NCBI GenBank assembly: GCA_026129405.1
Contig: JAHCID010000003.1
Coordinates: 371,257 to 435,256, forward strand
Reading direction: 5' to 3'
From: a bacterium
GTDB taxonomy: Bacteria; Desulfobacterota; Binatia; DP-6
DNA: 64,000 bases
Shown here: positions 18,080 to 26,598 of the stretch, one piece after another
How positions within the stretch are numbered: the first letter of the stretch is position 1
How the letters are laid out: every line of letters starts with the position of its first letter
Program-made: the position numbers and the translations under genes
Notes under the pieces: generated by a model
Databases searched by the model: none
What the model was told of the DNA's origin: nothing
Seen by the model: the letters and a program-made list of their open reading frames with translations, nothing else

Positions 18080-18345
18080 CCGCGCTTCCACACCGTAGCG
18101 AGCGACGCTCTCGGCCGCGGCGGGCTCGCGCCATGCGAGCCCGCTTCCCCGTCGCACGTCCGTTCCGAGGTCGGCGAGAACGCCCTCGCTCGCTCGGCCG
18201 AGGTCGCCGATGTGGTCTCGCACCTCGTGGTGCTGAAGACGTCGCTACCGCGATTGGTGCCGGCGTCCAAGAGATCGTCGGCAGCGCTCACAAACGCGAA
18301 GCGGCGCCCATCGCTCGACACCGTTGCGTGGTAGCTGCAGCCGAG
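18080..18345 (-). pseudogene. Remnant of a TolB/PD40-type beta-propeller protein
   Basis: Read on the minus strand, this stretch shows a degenerate propeller blade: ATVSSDGRRFAFVS, then DDLLDAGTNRGSDVF, matching the family pattern SxDGRxVAFxSxAxxLVxGDTNGxxDVF. After DVF the similarity fades into Ser/Thr/Glu-rich sequence and stops. No start codon, signal peptide or second intact blade is present. It is most likely a decayed gene fragment left at the edge of the accessory block. The gap from 17991 to 18550 holds this remnant, its partner on the plus strand and a hairpin, and no intact gene. Confidence 0.5.
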
Positions 18346-18364
18346 GCCCGGGCCCCCCCGGGAG

Positions 18365-18470
18365 ATGACCCGAGCAAGCCACCGAGCCGTCTCCGAGGAC
18401 GGCAGATTCGTCACGTTCGCCGATCCGTCGGGGAGCGCCCCGTCCAGGCCTCGAGACATCCGCGTCGGAA
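18365..18470 (+). pseudogene. Second beta-propeller blade remnant, opposite orientation
   Basis: On the plus strand, residues encoded from 18365 read MTRASHRAVSEDGRFVTFAD, which matches the start of a PD40-like blade (the SxDGRFVxFA core). It diverges from the minus-strand remnant only about 20 bases away, so two half-blades face outward from a common centre. This looks like an inversion or inverted duplication of a decayed propeller gene. It could also be partly coincidental because the match is short. Confidence 0.35.
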
Positions 18471-18550
18471 GCGTCGAGCGTCGGATCGACGCTCGGCCGA
18501 TGCGCCTGGCCCGGCGTGACCTGGGCAGTCACACGAGATCACGTGCAACC

Positions 18551-19117
18551 TCAGGCGAGCACGACCCGGGCTTCCGCACCGCGGCGCCCGGCGATCGCCT
18601 CCTCGGCGATGTCGAGCCACGCGAGCTCGCTGCGCAGCCGCATCTCCGTGCGGTCCAGCAGCAGGCGGGTGACGAATCCCGCGTCCGCGAGTCGCGCGCG
18701 GCGCTTGCCCAGGCGCGAGAGCCGCTGAAGATGCAGGGCGCGCTGCGCGCGGAGCACTCCCAGGAGTACCTGCGTCCGTTCGTCGGTGAGGAGGAGTAGC
18801 TTCACCGAGAGATCGTCGTTCAAGGGCGGCGGCCGATCCGTCGGCGGGCTCAGCATCCAACGCACGAGGGTGCGCTCGCCGCGCGCGGTGATCTTGAAGA
18901 CCCTCCGGTTGGGGCGCCCGGTTTGAGCCTGATCGAAGCCCTCGATCATGCGACGCGTCCTCAGGCGCTCGAGGGCGCGGTAGACCTGCCCAGGAGTCAG
19001 CGCCCAAAGGTCACGGTAGCACCCACCGAGCTCGCTCGTGATCCGATAGCCATGGATGCCGTCGGCGTTCGCCGCGATCAGTCCGAGCACTGCATGGTCC
19101 ACCGCGTCCCTCGCCAT
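18551..19117 (-). CDS. PadR family transcriptional regulator
   Basis: This 188-aa protein has the N-terminal PadR winged helix: VLGLIAANADGIHGYRIT, then a recognition region with LTPGQVYRALERL, and a wing ending FKITARGERTL. A helical C-terminal dimerisation part contains long Leu/Arg-rich helices. It probably binds an effector and represses the divergent genes. AGGAG lies 8 bases upstream of the ATG at 19117. The gene diverges from a second PadR gene across a 253-base control region. Confidence 0.88.
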   Translation of the reverse strand: MARDAVDHAVLGLIAANADGIHGYRITSELGGCYRDLWALTPGQVYRALERLRTRRMIEGFDQAQTGRPNRRVFKITARGERTLVRWMLSPPTDRPPPLNDDLSVKLLLLTDERTQVLLGVLRAQRALHLQRLSRLGKRRARLADAGFVTRLLLDRTEMRLRSELAWLDIAEEAIAGRRGAEARVVLA

Positions 19118-19153
19118 GCGTTCGCTCCTCTCACGTCCTGCGTTCGTGTTCGC

Positions 19154-19182
19154 CGGGTACGCCGGTCGGGCGCACCGGTCAA
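19154..19182 (-). promoter_or_regulatory. Predicted promoter of the minus-strand padR gene
   Basis: On the minus strand TTGACC (19182-19177) is separated by 17 bases from TACCCG (19159-19154). The -10 match is weak, but the spacing and position, some 40 bases before the ATG, fit. Confidence 0.35.
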
Positions 19183-19215
19183 TGGCGGCTCGCGCTGCAC
19201 GGCTTGCACCGAGCG

Positions 19216-19238
19216 TGTATCTAGATGCTCGAGATACA
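19216..19238. promoter_or_regulatory. Palindromic operator candidate between divergent padR genes
   Basis: A perfect 7-bp inverted repeat, TGTATCT-N9-AGATACA, stands out as an A/T-rich patch in GC-rich DNA midway between the two PadR genes. PadR proteins commonly bind dyads with outer ATGT/ACAT-like or GTAT/ATAC-like arms. The location suggests that one or both PadR proteins bind it and control both transcripts. Confidence 0.55.
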
Positions 19239-19302
19239 TGTCATCCGATGCCCGACGGAGCAGGTCCGTCGGCATGGTCAGGGCCGTGGTGCGCCGTCGG
19301 GC

Positions 19303-19332
19303 TTGACGCCTGCGGATCCGCCGCGGTAGCGA
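19303..19332 (+). promoter_or_regulatory. Predicted promoter of the padR-PKS-transporter operon
   Basis: TTGACG (19303-19308) and TAGCGA (19327-19332) are 18 bases apart. They lie about 40 bases before the second padR start, which has GAGGAGGG as its ribosome site. Confidence 0.4.
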
Positions 19333-19370
19333 GACCCACGGTCCCCAGACGCTCGTGAGGAGGGTCTCGG

Positions 19371-19967
19371 ATGCTCGCGCACCTGATTCTTGGGCTGTTG
19401 CGGAACGGCGAGCCGCGGCACGGCTACGAGCTCGTCACACACCATCGCGCGCTGACCGGAGCGACGCTCAGTACCGGGAACGTCTACCGCGAGCTGTCAC
19501 GGCTGGCGGCCAGGGAGCTGGTGCGCGCGCGTGCGGACGACTCGCGTGGCGATGGGAGGCGGATTCCCTATCAGATCACCGAGCAGGGTACGGAGCTATT
19601 CGACCAGTGGCTGCTCGCCCCGGCGAAGTACGGGGACGAGCTCGCATCGTGGCTCATCTTCATGGACCGCGTCCCGCGCGACGTTCGCGACCGTACTCTC
19701 GAGCGGGCGCGCGACATGCTCTGGTCGCAGACCAAGGCGCTCGAGCGCGCACGAGAGGACGCGTTGTCGAGGCAGCACGCGACGCGCGGACCGTACCATC
19801 CGCTGGCGGTCCTACTCTCACGACGCCTCCGGCAGGTGACGGCGGACCTCGAGTTCCTGAACGAGCTACGGGCCGACCTTGCCACCGAGAGTACGACCGC
19901 CGAGCCATCGCTCCCCGCGGCACGATCGGAACGCGCGGGGCGCGCCACCAAGGGCGCAACGCGGTAG
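19371..19967 (+). CDS. PadR family transcriptional regulator, first gene of the PKS-transporter operon
   Basis: This 198-aa PadR-like winged-helix protein reads LILGLLRNGEPRHGYEL, then STGNVYRELSRL and YQITEQGTEL. A helical C-terminal domain of about 100 residues is followed by a low-complexity tail. It differs clearly from the PadR encoded divergently at 18551-19117, so this is not a simple tandem copy. It lies 57 bases upstream of the ferritin-like gene and likely senses a substrate of the encoded transporter. GAGGAGGG precedes ATG 19371. Confidence 0.85.
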   Translation: MLAHLILGLLRNGEPRHGYELVTHHRALTGATLSTGNVYRELSRLAARELVRARADDSRGDGRRIPYQITEQGTELFDQWLLAPAKYGDELASWLIFMDRVPRDVRDRTLERARDMLWSQTKALERAREDALSRQHATRGPYHPLAVLLSRRLRQVTADLEFLNELRADLATESTTAEPSLPAARSERAGRATKGATR

Positions 19968-20024
19968 GCGGACTGGAATGCGACGGCTCAGCGGAAGACT
20001 CCGGTCGCCGGGCGGGAGGGGGAC

Positions 20025-20630
20025 GTGACGATCGATCCGCCGCTGCTGACCCTGCTCAGCTACTATCGGGATGCGGAGCTACGGGGGGCGGGATTGCTGC
20101 TACGGCTCATCGCCCTCATGCCGGACGACCCTGAGGCGCAGGTCGAGCTGACGCGACACGTGGCCGAGGAAACCCGCCATGCCTGGCTCTGGACGAAGCG
20201 CATCGTCGATCTTGGGGCCGCACCGGCTCCGATCCCGGCTGGCTATCAGAGCCGGATCGGGTTGCGAACGATCCCGCGGAGCCTCGCCGATCTCCTGGCG
20301 CTCACGATCGTCGTCGAGGAGCGTGCGCTCGCCCGCTACCAGGAGCACGCAGCCCGCCACGACGTGGATGTCGCCACGCGCAAGGTGCTCGCGGCGGTCG
20401 CGAAGGACGAGCAGTGGCACGTCGCGTGGATTCGCCGGAAGCTCACCGAGCTGACCGCGCACGACGCCACGCTCGGCGAACGGGCGGACGGCATGATGGA
20501 GCGCTACCGGCAGATCGATCGAGAGGTGTACGCCGAGCTCAGACGGGAGGAAGATATCGCCTTTGGTCGAAGTGGCCCTCCAGACGGCTACGCTGGTGGC
20601 CGGACATCCCAGCCGCGCGGAGGTGCCTGA
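20025..20630 (+). CDS. Ferritin-like diiron protein
   Basis: The 201-aa, mostly helical protein shows the ferritin-like four-helix ligand pattern: Glu18, Glu49-x2-His52 (EETRH), Glu98 or Glu99 (VVEERAL), and Glu129-x2-His132 (DEQWH). That is a complete E...ExxH...E...ExxH set for a carboxylate-bridged diiron centre. The family includes oxidases, desaturases, N-oxygenases and hydroxylases. Its place between a regulator and a transporter/PKS pair suggests a redox tailoring step rather than iron storage. GTG 20025 follows GGGAGGGGGAC. Its stop overlaps the permease start by one base. Confidence 0.75.
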   Translation: MTIDPPLLTLLSYYRDAELRGAGLLLRLIALMPDDPEAQVELTRHVAEETRHAWLWTKRIVDLGAAPAPIPAGYQSRIGLRTIPRSLADLLALTIVVEERALARYQEHAARHDVDVATRKVLAAVAKDEQWHVAWIRRKLTELTAHDATLGERADGMMERYRQIDREVYAELRREEDIAFGRSGPPDGYAGGRTSQPRGGA

Positions 20631-23206
20631 TGGCCCACGCATCGCTTCACATTCCGCTGCGCTTCCTGCGTGGGCATTACGGACGGACGACGCTCACCGT
20701 GATCGCGGTGGCGCTCGGCGTCGGGCTGGTGTGTGCGCTCGATCTCGTGACTCGCTCGATGCAACGCGCGTTCGACGAGGTCATCGACAACCTGGCCGGT
20801 CGCACGGCGCTGGAGGTGTCGGCCGGCGAATCGGGCGTCGTGCCGGAGACACTCGCATCGCAACTCCAGCGGCTGCCCGGCGTGGACATCGCCGTACCCA
20901 TCGTGCACGGGACCGCGTTCCTCGCGGACGGGAGCGGCGAGGCCCTCACCGTCCATGGGGTCGACGTCCTGAACGAGGATGCGCTGCGCGTATACGAAGC
21001 ACGCGAGCCTGGGGGGCAGACGGTCGACGATCCCGTCCGCTTCATGGCGGACCCGCGCTCGGTCATTCTCACCCGAGCCTTCGCGGCGCGCCGGGGTCTC
21101 GACGAAAACGACACGCTCGAGCTCGATACGCCCCGAGGACGCCGGCGTTTTCGGATACTTCGGCTTCTCGAGCCGACAGGCGTCGGGCGGGTCCATGGCG
21201 GCAACCTGATCGTGATGGACGTCGCCGCAGCGCAGGAGCTGTTCACCGAGCCCGAGTTCGTGAGCCGCATCGACGTCGTCGTCGATCGGTCCACCGACGT
21301 AGCCTCCGTGCGGGCGGCGATCGAGCGAACCCTTCCCCCCGGCCTCGTCGTCAGCACACCCGCGCAGCGGAAGCTCGATCTCCATGCCGTGATGCGCTCG
21401 TTCGGGACACTGCTACGCGCCATTGGACTCCTCGGAGTGCTCATCGCGTATCTGATCGCATTCAACGCGTTGTCCTCGGGTTTCGAGCGCCGCAGGTGGC
21501 AACTCGGAGTCCTGGCAGCGATTGGCGCGCCACCGCGCGCCATCTGGCTGTCCCAGATGCAAGAAGCACTGCTGCTGGCGGGTGTAAGCGTGGGTCTCGG
21601 TCTCGGCGTGGGAATGCTTCTCGCGTGGATACTCCTACCCATCATCGCCGCGACGACCGCCTTGAACTTCAATCTGGTCGCGCCACAGACGAGCCTCGTG
21701 CCGAGCCCGATCTCGTTCGCCCTCGCGACCACGCTCGGAGTCGGCGTGACGCTCCTGGCTGCGTGGCTGCCTGCAGCACGGGCGGTCCGCGCGGGCGTCG
21801 CCATGACCATTCGGGGGCGGGGTCGCGAGGCCGATCGCACCGAACTGCGCCCCGGGTGGGCCATGGCCGCGGGCCTGTGGTCAGCCGCAGGCGCCGCCGT
21901 GGTCCTGCAATCGCTCGCGGGCGAGGTGGGATTCGGTTTGCTCGCGACGGCCCTGATCGCGGCCGCGATCGCGGCGTCCGCACCGCCGTTGATCCCATTC
22001 GCCGCACGCGTCGCGCTGCCAGCTCTGGTCGCCTCAGCTGGCAGCAGCGGACGGCTTGCGGCGATGGGGCTGCGCGACCACGGCCGACGGGTCGGAATCA
22101 CCACCGCGATGCTCGCCGTCGGTCTGGGTGTCGTGGTCTGGCTAGGGGTGCTGGCCCGCAGCTTCGAAACCTCCGTGGTCGATACGCTCGGACGGGCCAT
22201 CCGGGCGGACGTCGTCGTGACGTCCGCCAACATCGGATCGGGGTTCCTCGAGGCACCGCTCGACGGGGAGCTCGTGGCCGCCGTGCGCGGCATGCCGGGG
22301 ATCGAGGACGCCGCGGGCTGGCGGGCGTTGGAGTGGCCGTACGGCGGCGAGGCGATCGGGTTGAGCGCCTACGATCCACAGTACTTCCGGAATCGACGCT
22401 TCGGTGAATGGCCGCTCGAAGAGGCAGCGGCGGGGAACGTGTGGGAGGAGGTGGCGCTCGGGCGAGGCGTCGTCGTCTCGACGAGCTTCGTCGCGTCGTT
22501 CGGACGCGGGGTCGGAACCCGAATGGTGCTCGACACGCCGACCGGACCGCTCAAGGTACCGATCGTCGGCGTGACGGTCGACTTCGTCTCCCCGAAGGGC
22601 ACGGTCGAGCTCAGTCGAGAGCTGTTCATCGAGCGCTGGCGGGACCGCACCATCACGAGGATCTTCGCCCTGAAGCGCCCCGACACGGAGACGGCCGACC
22701 TGCGACGCCGTATCGCCAGCGAGATCGGCGCCACGTACCGCCTCCGCATCCTGTCGGCGCGCGAGCTGCTCGACTACTTCGTGATCCAGGTCCGGCGCGC
22801 GTTCTCGGTTATCCCCGTATTCGCCGCGGCCATCTATGTGGTGATCCTGATCGGACTCGCCAGCTCGTTGATCACGTCCGTCCTCGATCGCCAGCGCGAG
22901 CTGGCGATCGTGCAGGTCATCGGGTTGCGGCGGCGGCTGGCCCGGCGGGTGGTGGTCCTCGAAAGCCTCGTCGTCGGTGTCGTCGGGCTCGTGCTCGCCG
23001 CCGTGGGCGGGCTCGCGCTCTCGGCTCTCTGGGTCGGACGCACCTTTCAGCTCCTCCTTGGGTGGACGCTCCATCTCAGCGTGCCCGCGGCGCATCTCGC
23101 TCTGGTCGCGGGCGCGGGCGTTCTGGTGTGTGTCGTCGCCTCGGTGATCCCGGCGCGGCGCGTGGGGCACCTCGGGGTATCCGAGGCGCTCCGCCATGAA
23201 TCGTGA
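20630..23206 (+). CDS. FtsX/MacB-type ABC transporter permease
   Basis: The 858-aa permease has one N-terminal helix, a periplasmic MacB_PCD-like domain, and a first FtsX module with three helices (about residues 265-400). An internal pair of helices, a second periplasmic domain and a second FtsX module (about 720-850) follow. The cytoplasmic coupling segments ERRRWQLGVLAAIGA and RQRELAIVQVIGLRR are diagnostic of this class. Such permeases use ATP from a LolD/MacB-like subunit to move or release lipids, lipoproteins or small molecules rather than to pump across a pore. The ATPase is encoded two genes downstream with the polyketide synthase in between. Confidence 0.88.
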   Translation: MAHASLHIPLRFLRGHYGRTTLTVIAVALGVGLVCALDLVTRSMQRAFDEVIDNLAGRTALEVSAGESGVVPETLASQLQRLPGVDIAVPIVHGTAFLADGSGEALTVHGVDVLNEDALRVYEAREPGGQTVDDPVRFMADPRSVILTRAFAARRGLDENDTLELDTPRGRRRFRILRLLEPTGVGRVHGGNLIVMDVAAAQELFTEPEFVSRIDVVVDRSTDVASVRAAIERTLPPGLVVSTPAQRKLDLHAVMRSFGTLLRAIGLLGVLIAYLIAFNALSSGFERRRWQLGVLAAIGAPPRAIWLSQMQEALLLAGVSVGLGLGVGMLLAWILLPIIAATTALNFNLVAPQTSLVPSPISFALATTLGVGVTLLAAWLPAARAVRAGVAMTIRGRGREADRTELRPGWAMAAGLWSAAGAAVVLQSLAGEVGFGLLATALIAAAIAASAPPLIPFAARVALPALVASAGSSGRLAAMGLRDHGRRVGITTAMLAVGLGVVVWLGVLARSFETSVVDTLGRAIRADVVVTSANIGSGFLEAPLDGELVAAVRGMPGIEDAAGWRALEWPYGGEAIGLSAYDPQYFRNRRFGEWPLEEAAAGNVWEEVALGRGVVVSTSFVASFGRGVGTRMVLDTPTGPLKVPIVGVTVDFVSPKGTVELSRELFIERWRDRTITRIFALKRPDTETADLRRRIASEIGATYRLRILSARELLDYFVIQVRRAFSVIPVFAAAIYVVILIGLASSLITSVLDRQRELAIVQVIGLRRRLARRVVVLESLVVGVVGLVLAAVGGLALSALWVGRTFQLLLGWTLHLSVPAAHLALVAGAGVLVCVVASVIPARRVGHLGVSEALRHES

Positions 23207-23235
23207 CGACATTCGCGATGCGAAGGGAGGCCAGG

Positions 23236-24309
23236 ATGGTCCGTATCGGCTGCGTATCGTCGGTGGTGGCCGGGCACGAGGTGCGCATCGACGCCATGCG
23301 CGAGTTCCTCGCAGCGCAGACGGGATCGGCGACTGGTACGCGTGTGCGCCGCGCCCTCGCGGCGGCCGGAAGCCCCACGCGCTTCAGCGTCCTACCCCTG
23401 GACGAGCTTGCCCGGCTCGGCGACGCCGGTGAGCGGAGCGAGCTCTATCGAAGACATGCCATCGCGCTGGCCGAGCGCGCGGTGGCTGGCATCGTAGACC
23501 TGGATGCGCTACGCCCCGAGACCGTCTCGACGCTCGTCTTCGTGTCGAGCACGGGTTGGAGCGCGCCGTCTATCGACGCCCACCTGGTACGTCGCTTCGG
23601 CATCGCCCCCCATTGCCGGCGTATCCCGCTGGCTCAGCTCGGATGCGGCGGCGGGGTTGCGGCGCTCTCGCTTGCCGCAGAGATCGTCCGTCGTGATCCG
23701 ACGGAACGGGTCCTGGTGGTGAGCGCGGAGGTGCCGTCCCTCCAGCTGCAGCTCGCGGAGCCGTCCTATCCGGAGCTGCTCGCTGCCGCCCAGTTCGGGG
23801 ATGGAGCCGGTGCGGCGGTCGTTTCCCGCGACGAGGGCGGCTGCGAGGTGCTCGGCACGCGCAGCGTCCTTCTCGCCGAGCACGAGGAGGGGGGGCGCAT
23901 CGTTCCTTCTGCGACCGGCCTCCGGCTGGTTCCGTCCGCCGGACTCCCGCGGGTCATCCGCTCCCGGGTACGGCGGCTCGTCGCCGACTGCGCTCGAGCC
24001 AGCGACGTCGACGAAGCCGCGCCGGCATTCGTCATCGCCCATCCCCGAGGGGCCGCGGTGCTGCAGGCGGTGGCATCCGGGCTGGATGTGGAGCGAAACG
24101 CCATGGGCGCCTCCTGGGCGGCCTGGGAGGCCTCCGGCAACATGGTATCCGCCAGCGTCTTTAGAGCGCTGGCCGAGGTCGACCGCACGGGAACGGCGAG
24201 GGAGGGCGACGTCGGGATGATGCTGGCATTCGGCACCGGAGTGGCCTGCGAGCTGGCGGCGATCCGTTGGCATTCCCCCCTGCGCGTAGCGGAGTCGCAG
24301 TGCGGATGA
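23236..24309 (+). CDS. Type III polyketide synthase (chalcone/stilbene synthase-like)
   Basis: The 357-aa ketosynthase has the full type III triad: Cys137 in QLGCGGG, His269 in IAHPRG and Asn302 in SGNMVSAS. The His-Asn spacing of 33 equals that of plant chalcone synthase. The TGWSAPSIDAHLVRRF segment is typical of the family. The C-terminal GFGPG loop is altered to AFGTGVACE. It should condense an acyl-CoA starter with malonyl-CoA to a small pyrone, resorcinol or alkyl-phenol. Starter choice cannot be read here. ATG 23236 was chosen for GGGAGG just upstream; GTG 23203 overlaps the permease stop. It is unusual to find it between the two subunit genes of an ABC transporter. Confidence 0.85.
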   Translation: MVRIGCVSSVVAGHEVRIDAMREFLAAQTGSATGTRVRRALAAAGSPTRFSVLPLDELARLGDAGERSELYRRHAIALAERAVAGIVDLDALRPETVSTLVFVSSTGWSAPSIDAHLVRRFGIAPHCRRIPLAQLGCGGGVAALSLAAEIVRRDPTERVLVVSAEVPSLQLQLAEPSYPELLAAAQFGDGAGAAVVSRDEGGCEVLGTRSVLLAEHEEGGRIVPSATGLRLVPSAGLPRVIRSRVRRLVADCARASDVDEAAPAFVIAHPRGAAVLQAVASGLDVERNAMGASWAAWEASGNMVSASVFRALAEVDRTGTAREGDVGMMLAFGTGVACELAAIRWHSPLRVAESQCG

Positions 24310-25040
24310 CCGACCCGATCGTTCTCGTCGACGGCGTCACCAAACGCCACGGTGAGGGTCATCGCGCCATCGAGGCCCTGCGGGGCGTATCCTTCAGCGT
24401 CGAGCGGGGGCGGTTCGTGTCGGTTACGGGACCGAGCGGGTGCGGCAAGACCACGCTCTTGCACATCCTCGCTGGCATCGATCAGCCGACGACCGGGCGC
24501 GTCACGGTGGCGGGCCACGACCTCGGCACGCTCGGCGCCGATGCGCGGAGCGATCTTCGGCTGCGACAGATCGGCTTCGTCTTTCAGGCTTCGAACCTGT
24601 TGCCCAGCTTCACGGCTCTCGAGAACGTCGCCGTCCCGCTGGAGTTCCAGGGTGTACGCTGGCGGGAAGCACGGCAGCGCGCCGCGGCCGTGCTGGAAAG
24701 CGTCGGAATTCCGGTCCCCGCGCACGCGCGCCTTCCCTCCGACCTGTCCGGAGGCGAGCAGCAGCGAGTGGCGATCGCGCGCGCGATCATCGGCCGCCCC
24801 GCGCTCCTGCTCGCGGACGAGCCGACCGGCAATCTCGACTCGGTCACGGGGCGCCGGATCCTGGATCTGCTGAGCGAGCTGAACCGGTCGGAGGGCGTGA
24901 CCATCATCATGGTGACCCACAGCGTGCTCGCCGGCAGCTATGGCGACCGGACCCTCGTGCTGGAGGACGGCCGGGTCGTCCGCGACGTCAGCGCGCCGTC
25001 GCCGACCCACCTGCGCAGCGTAGCGGCGGACGAGAGCTGA
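24306..25040 (+). CDS. ABC transporter ATP-binding protein (LolD/MacB type)
   Basis: This 244-aa ATPase has Walker A GPSGCGKTT, Q-loop VFQASNLLP, signature LSGGEQQRVAIARA, Walker B LLLADEPTGNLD and switch His in VTHS. NLLPSFTALENV is typical of the MacB/LolD/FtsE branch. It partners the FtsX-like permease at 20630-23206. ATG 24306 overlaps the PKS stop (ATGA), which ties its synthesis to that of the polyketide synthase. It is the last gene of the operon. Confidence 0.92.
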   Translation: MTDPIVLVDGVTKRHGEGHRAIEALRGVSFSVERGRFVSVTGPSGCGKTTLLHILAGIDQPTTGRVTVAGHDLGTLGADARSDLRLRQIGFVFQASNLLPSFTALENVAVPLEFQGVRWREARQRAAAVLESVGIPVPAHARLPSDLSGGEQQRVAIARAIIGRPALLLADEPTGNLDSVTGRRILDLLSELNRSEGVTIIMVTHSVLAGSYGDRTLVLEDGRVVRDVSAPSPTHLRSVAADES

Positions 25041-25061
25041 CGATCGGCCGCCGCGGCGCCG

Positions 25062-25075
25062 GGGGCCGTAGCCCC
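25062..25075 (+). terminator. Short GC hairpin after the PKS-transporter operon
   Basis: GGGGC-cgta-GCCCC forms a 5-bp stem with a 4-base loop some 20 bases after the operon. No T-tract follows, so termination is uncertain. Confidence 0.25.
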
Positions 25076-25134
25076 GACGCGGCGGCGGCGACCCCCACCG
25101 CTCGACTGGGACAGGGCCCGCGATCCGCGGTCGG

Positions 25135-25164
25135 TTGTGCGGGCCGGAAGCCCATGTGTAGAGT
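25135..25164 (+). promoter_or_regulatory. Predicted promoter of the MoxR-VWA operon
   Basis: TTGTGC and TAGAGT are separated by 18 bases. Transcription would start near 25171, leaving GCGGAGGGG as the ribosome site for GTG 25189. Confidence 0.45.
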
Positions 25165-25188
25165 CCCCCCGCGGAGGGGCCAGAGATC

Positions 25189-26595
25189 GTGCGAGACTCC
25201 AACCGGCCGGGCACGCTCGGCGAGCTTAGGGCCTCCGGCTACGTCGTCCGGCCGGTGCGCGAGGAGATGCGGCGCAACCTGCTCGCCAAGCTCCAGAGCG
25301 GCGAGCGCTTCCTGCCCGGGATCGTCGGCTACGACGACAGCGTCATCCCGGAGATCGAGAACGCCATCCTCGCCGGCCACCACATCGTGTTCCTGGGCGA
25401 GCGCGGGCAGGGGAAGAGCCGCATCATCCGCGGGCTCGTCGGGTTGCTCGACGAGGCGGTGCCCGCCATCGCCGGGTGCGCGATCCAGGACGACCCGACG
25501 GCGCCCATCTGCGCGGCGTGCAAGCGGCGTGCGGCCGACGAGGGCGACGCGCTGCCGATCGCGTGGACCCCGCGCCACCAGCGCTACGGCGAGAAGCTCG
25601 CAACGCCCGACGTCTCCATGGCCGACCTCATCGGCGAGATCGATCCGGTGAAGGTGGCCGAGGGGCGCTATCTCGCCGACGAGGAGACGATCCACTACGG
25701 CATCATCCCGCGCACGAATCGCGGGCTCTTCGCCATCAACGAGCTGCCCGACCTGACGGAGAAGGTCCAGGTCGGGCTGTTCAACCTGATGGAGGAGAAG
25801 GACGTCCAGATCAAAGGCTTCAAGATCCGCCTGCCGCTCGACGTCGTCATCGTCGCCAGCGCGAACCCCGAGGACTACACCAGCCGCGGGCGCATCATCA
25901 CGCCGCTGAAGGACCGCTTCGACGTGCAGGTGCGCACGCACTACCCGCGCACGCTCGAGGACGAGATCGCGATCATGGAGCAGGAGGTCGCGGTCGGGGA
26001 GCGCGTCGGGCGCGAGGTCCGCGTGCCGCCGTTCATGCGCGAGATCGTGGCCCAGCTCACCTTCGAGGCGCGGCAGTCGAACGAGATCAACCAGGCGTCG
26101 GGCGTCAGCGTGCGCGTCAGCATCAACAACTACGAGACGCTGCTCGCGAACGCCGAGAAGCGCGCGGTGCGGACGGGCGAGCGCGAGATCGTGCCGCGGC
26201 CGACCGACCTGCCGGCGGTCGTCGCGTCGACGGCGGGCAAGATCGAGCTCGAGTACGGCGGCGAGGACAAGCGCGAGGAGGACCTCCTCGATCGGCTCGT
26301 GAACCGCGCCGTGCTCAAGGTGTGGGACGGCTACCTCGGCACCGAGGCGTGCGGGCGCGTCATCGAGCACTTCGAGTCGGGGTGGGGCGTCGAGGTGTCC
26401 GACCGCATGGCGTCGGAGGACTACCGCGAGGGCGTGCAGAAGATCCCGGGCCTGCGCGAGGCCGTCGAGCGGCTCGGGCCGTTCGAGAGCCCGGGGCTCA
26501 CCGCCGCGGCGATCGAGTTCGTGCTCGAGGGCCTGCACCTCCACCAGAAGCTCAACAAGGACCGCCAGGGCGGCCGGTGGTCGTATCGCGCCTGA
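25189..26595 (+). CDS. MoxR/magnesium-chelatase-like AAA+ ATPase
   Basis: This 468-aa AAA+ protein has Walker A GERGQGKS (residues 70-77). The Walker B region reads GLFAINELPDL, with Asn where the usual Asp stands before Glu; related proteins share the NELPDL form, so it may still bind ATP. A short Cys pair motif (ICAACKRR) near residue 105 could bind metal. The C-terminal lid and a helical extension follow. The partner gene 3 bases downstream encodes a VWA protein, the classic MoxR-VWA pairing used as a chaperone that inserts cofactors or remodels complexes. The target is not evident. Confidence 0.82.
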   Translation: MRDSNRPGTLGELRASGYVVRPVREEMRRNLLAKLQSGERFLPGIVGYDDSVIPEIENAILAGHHIVFLGERGQGKSRIIRGLVGLLDEAVPAIAGCAIQDDPTAPICAACKRRAADEGDALPIAWTPRHQRYGEKLATPDVSMADLIGEIDPVKVAEGRYLADEETIHYGIIPRTNRGLFAINELPDLTEKVQVGLFNLMEEKDVQIKGFKIRLPLDVVIVASANPEDYTSRGRIITPLKDRFDVQVRTHYPRTLEDEIAIMEQEVAVGERVGREVRVPPFMREIVAQLTFEARQSNEINQASGVSVRVSINNYETLLANAEKRAVRTGEREIVPRPTDLPAVVASTAGKIELEYGGEDKREEDLLDRLVNRAVLKVWDGYLGTEACGRVIEHFESGWGVEVSDRMASEDYREGVQKIPGLREAVERLGPFESPGLTAAAIEFVLEGLHLHQKLNKDRQGGRWSYRA

Positions 26596-26598
26596 GCG

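Noticed and set aside
18013-18519. Open frames on both strands in the 17991-18550 gap as intact genes
   Set aside because: None has a start, ribosome site and continuous family similarity; only short propeller-blade remnants can be supported.
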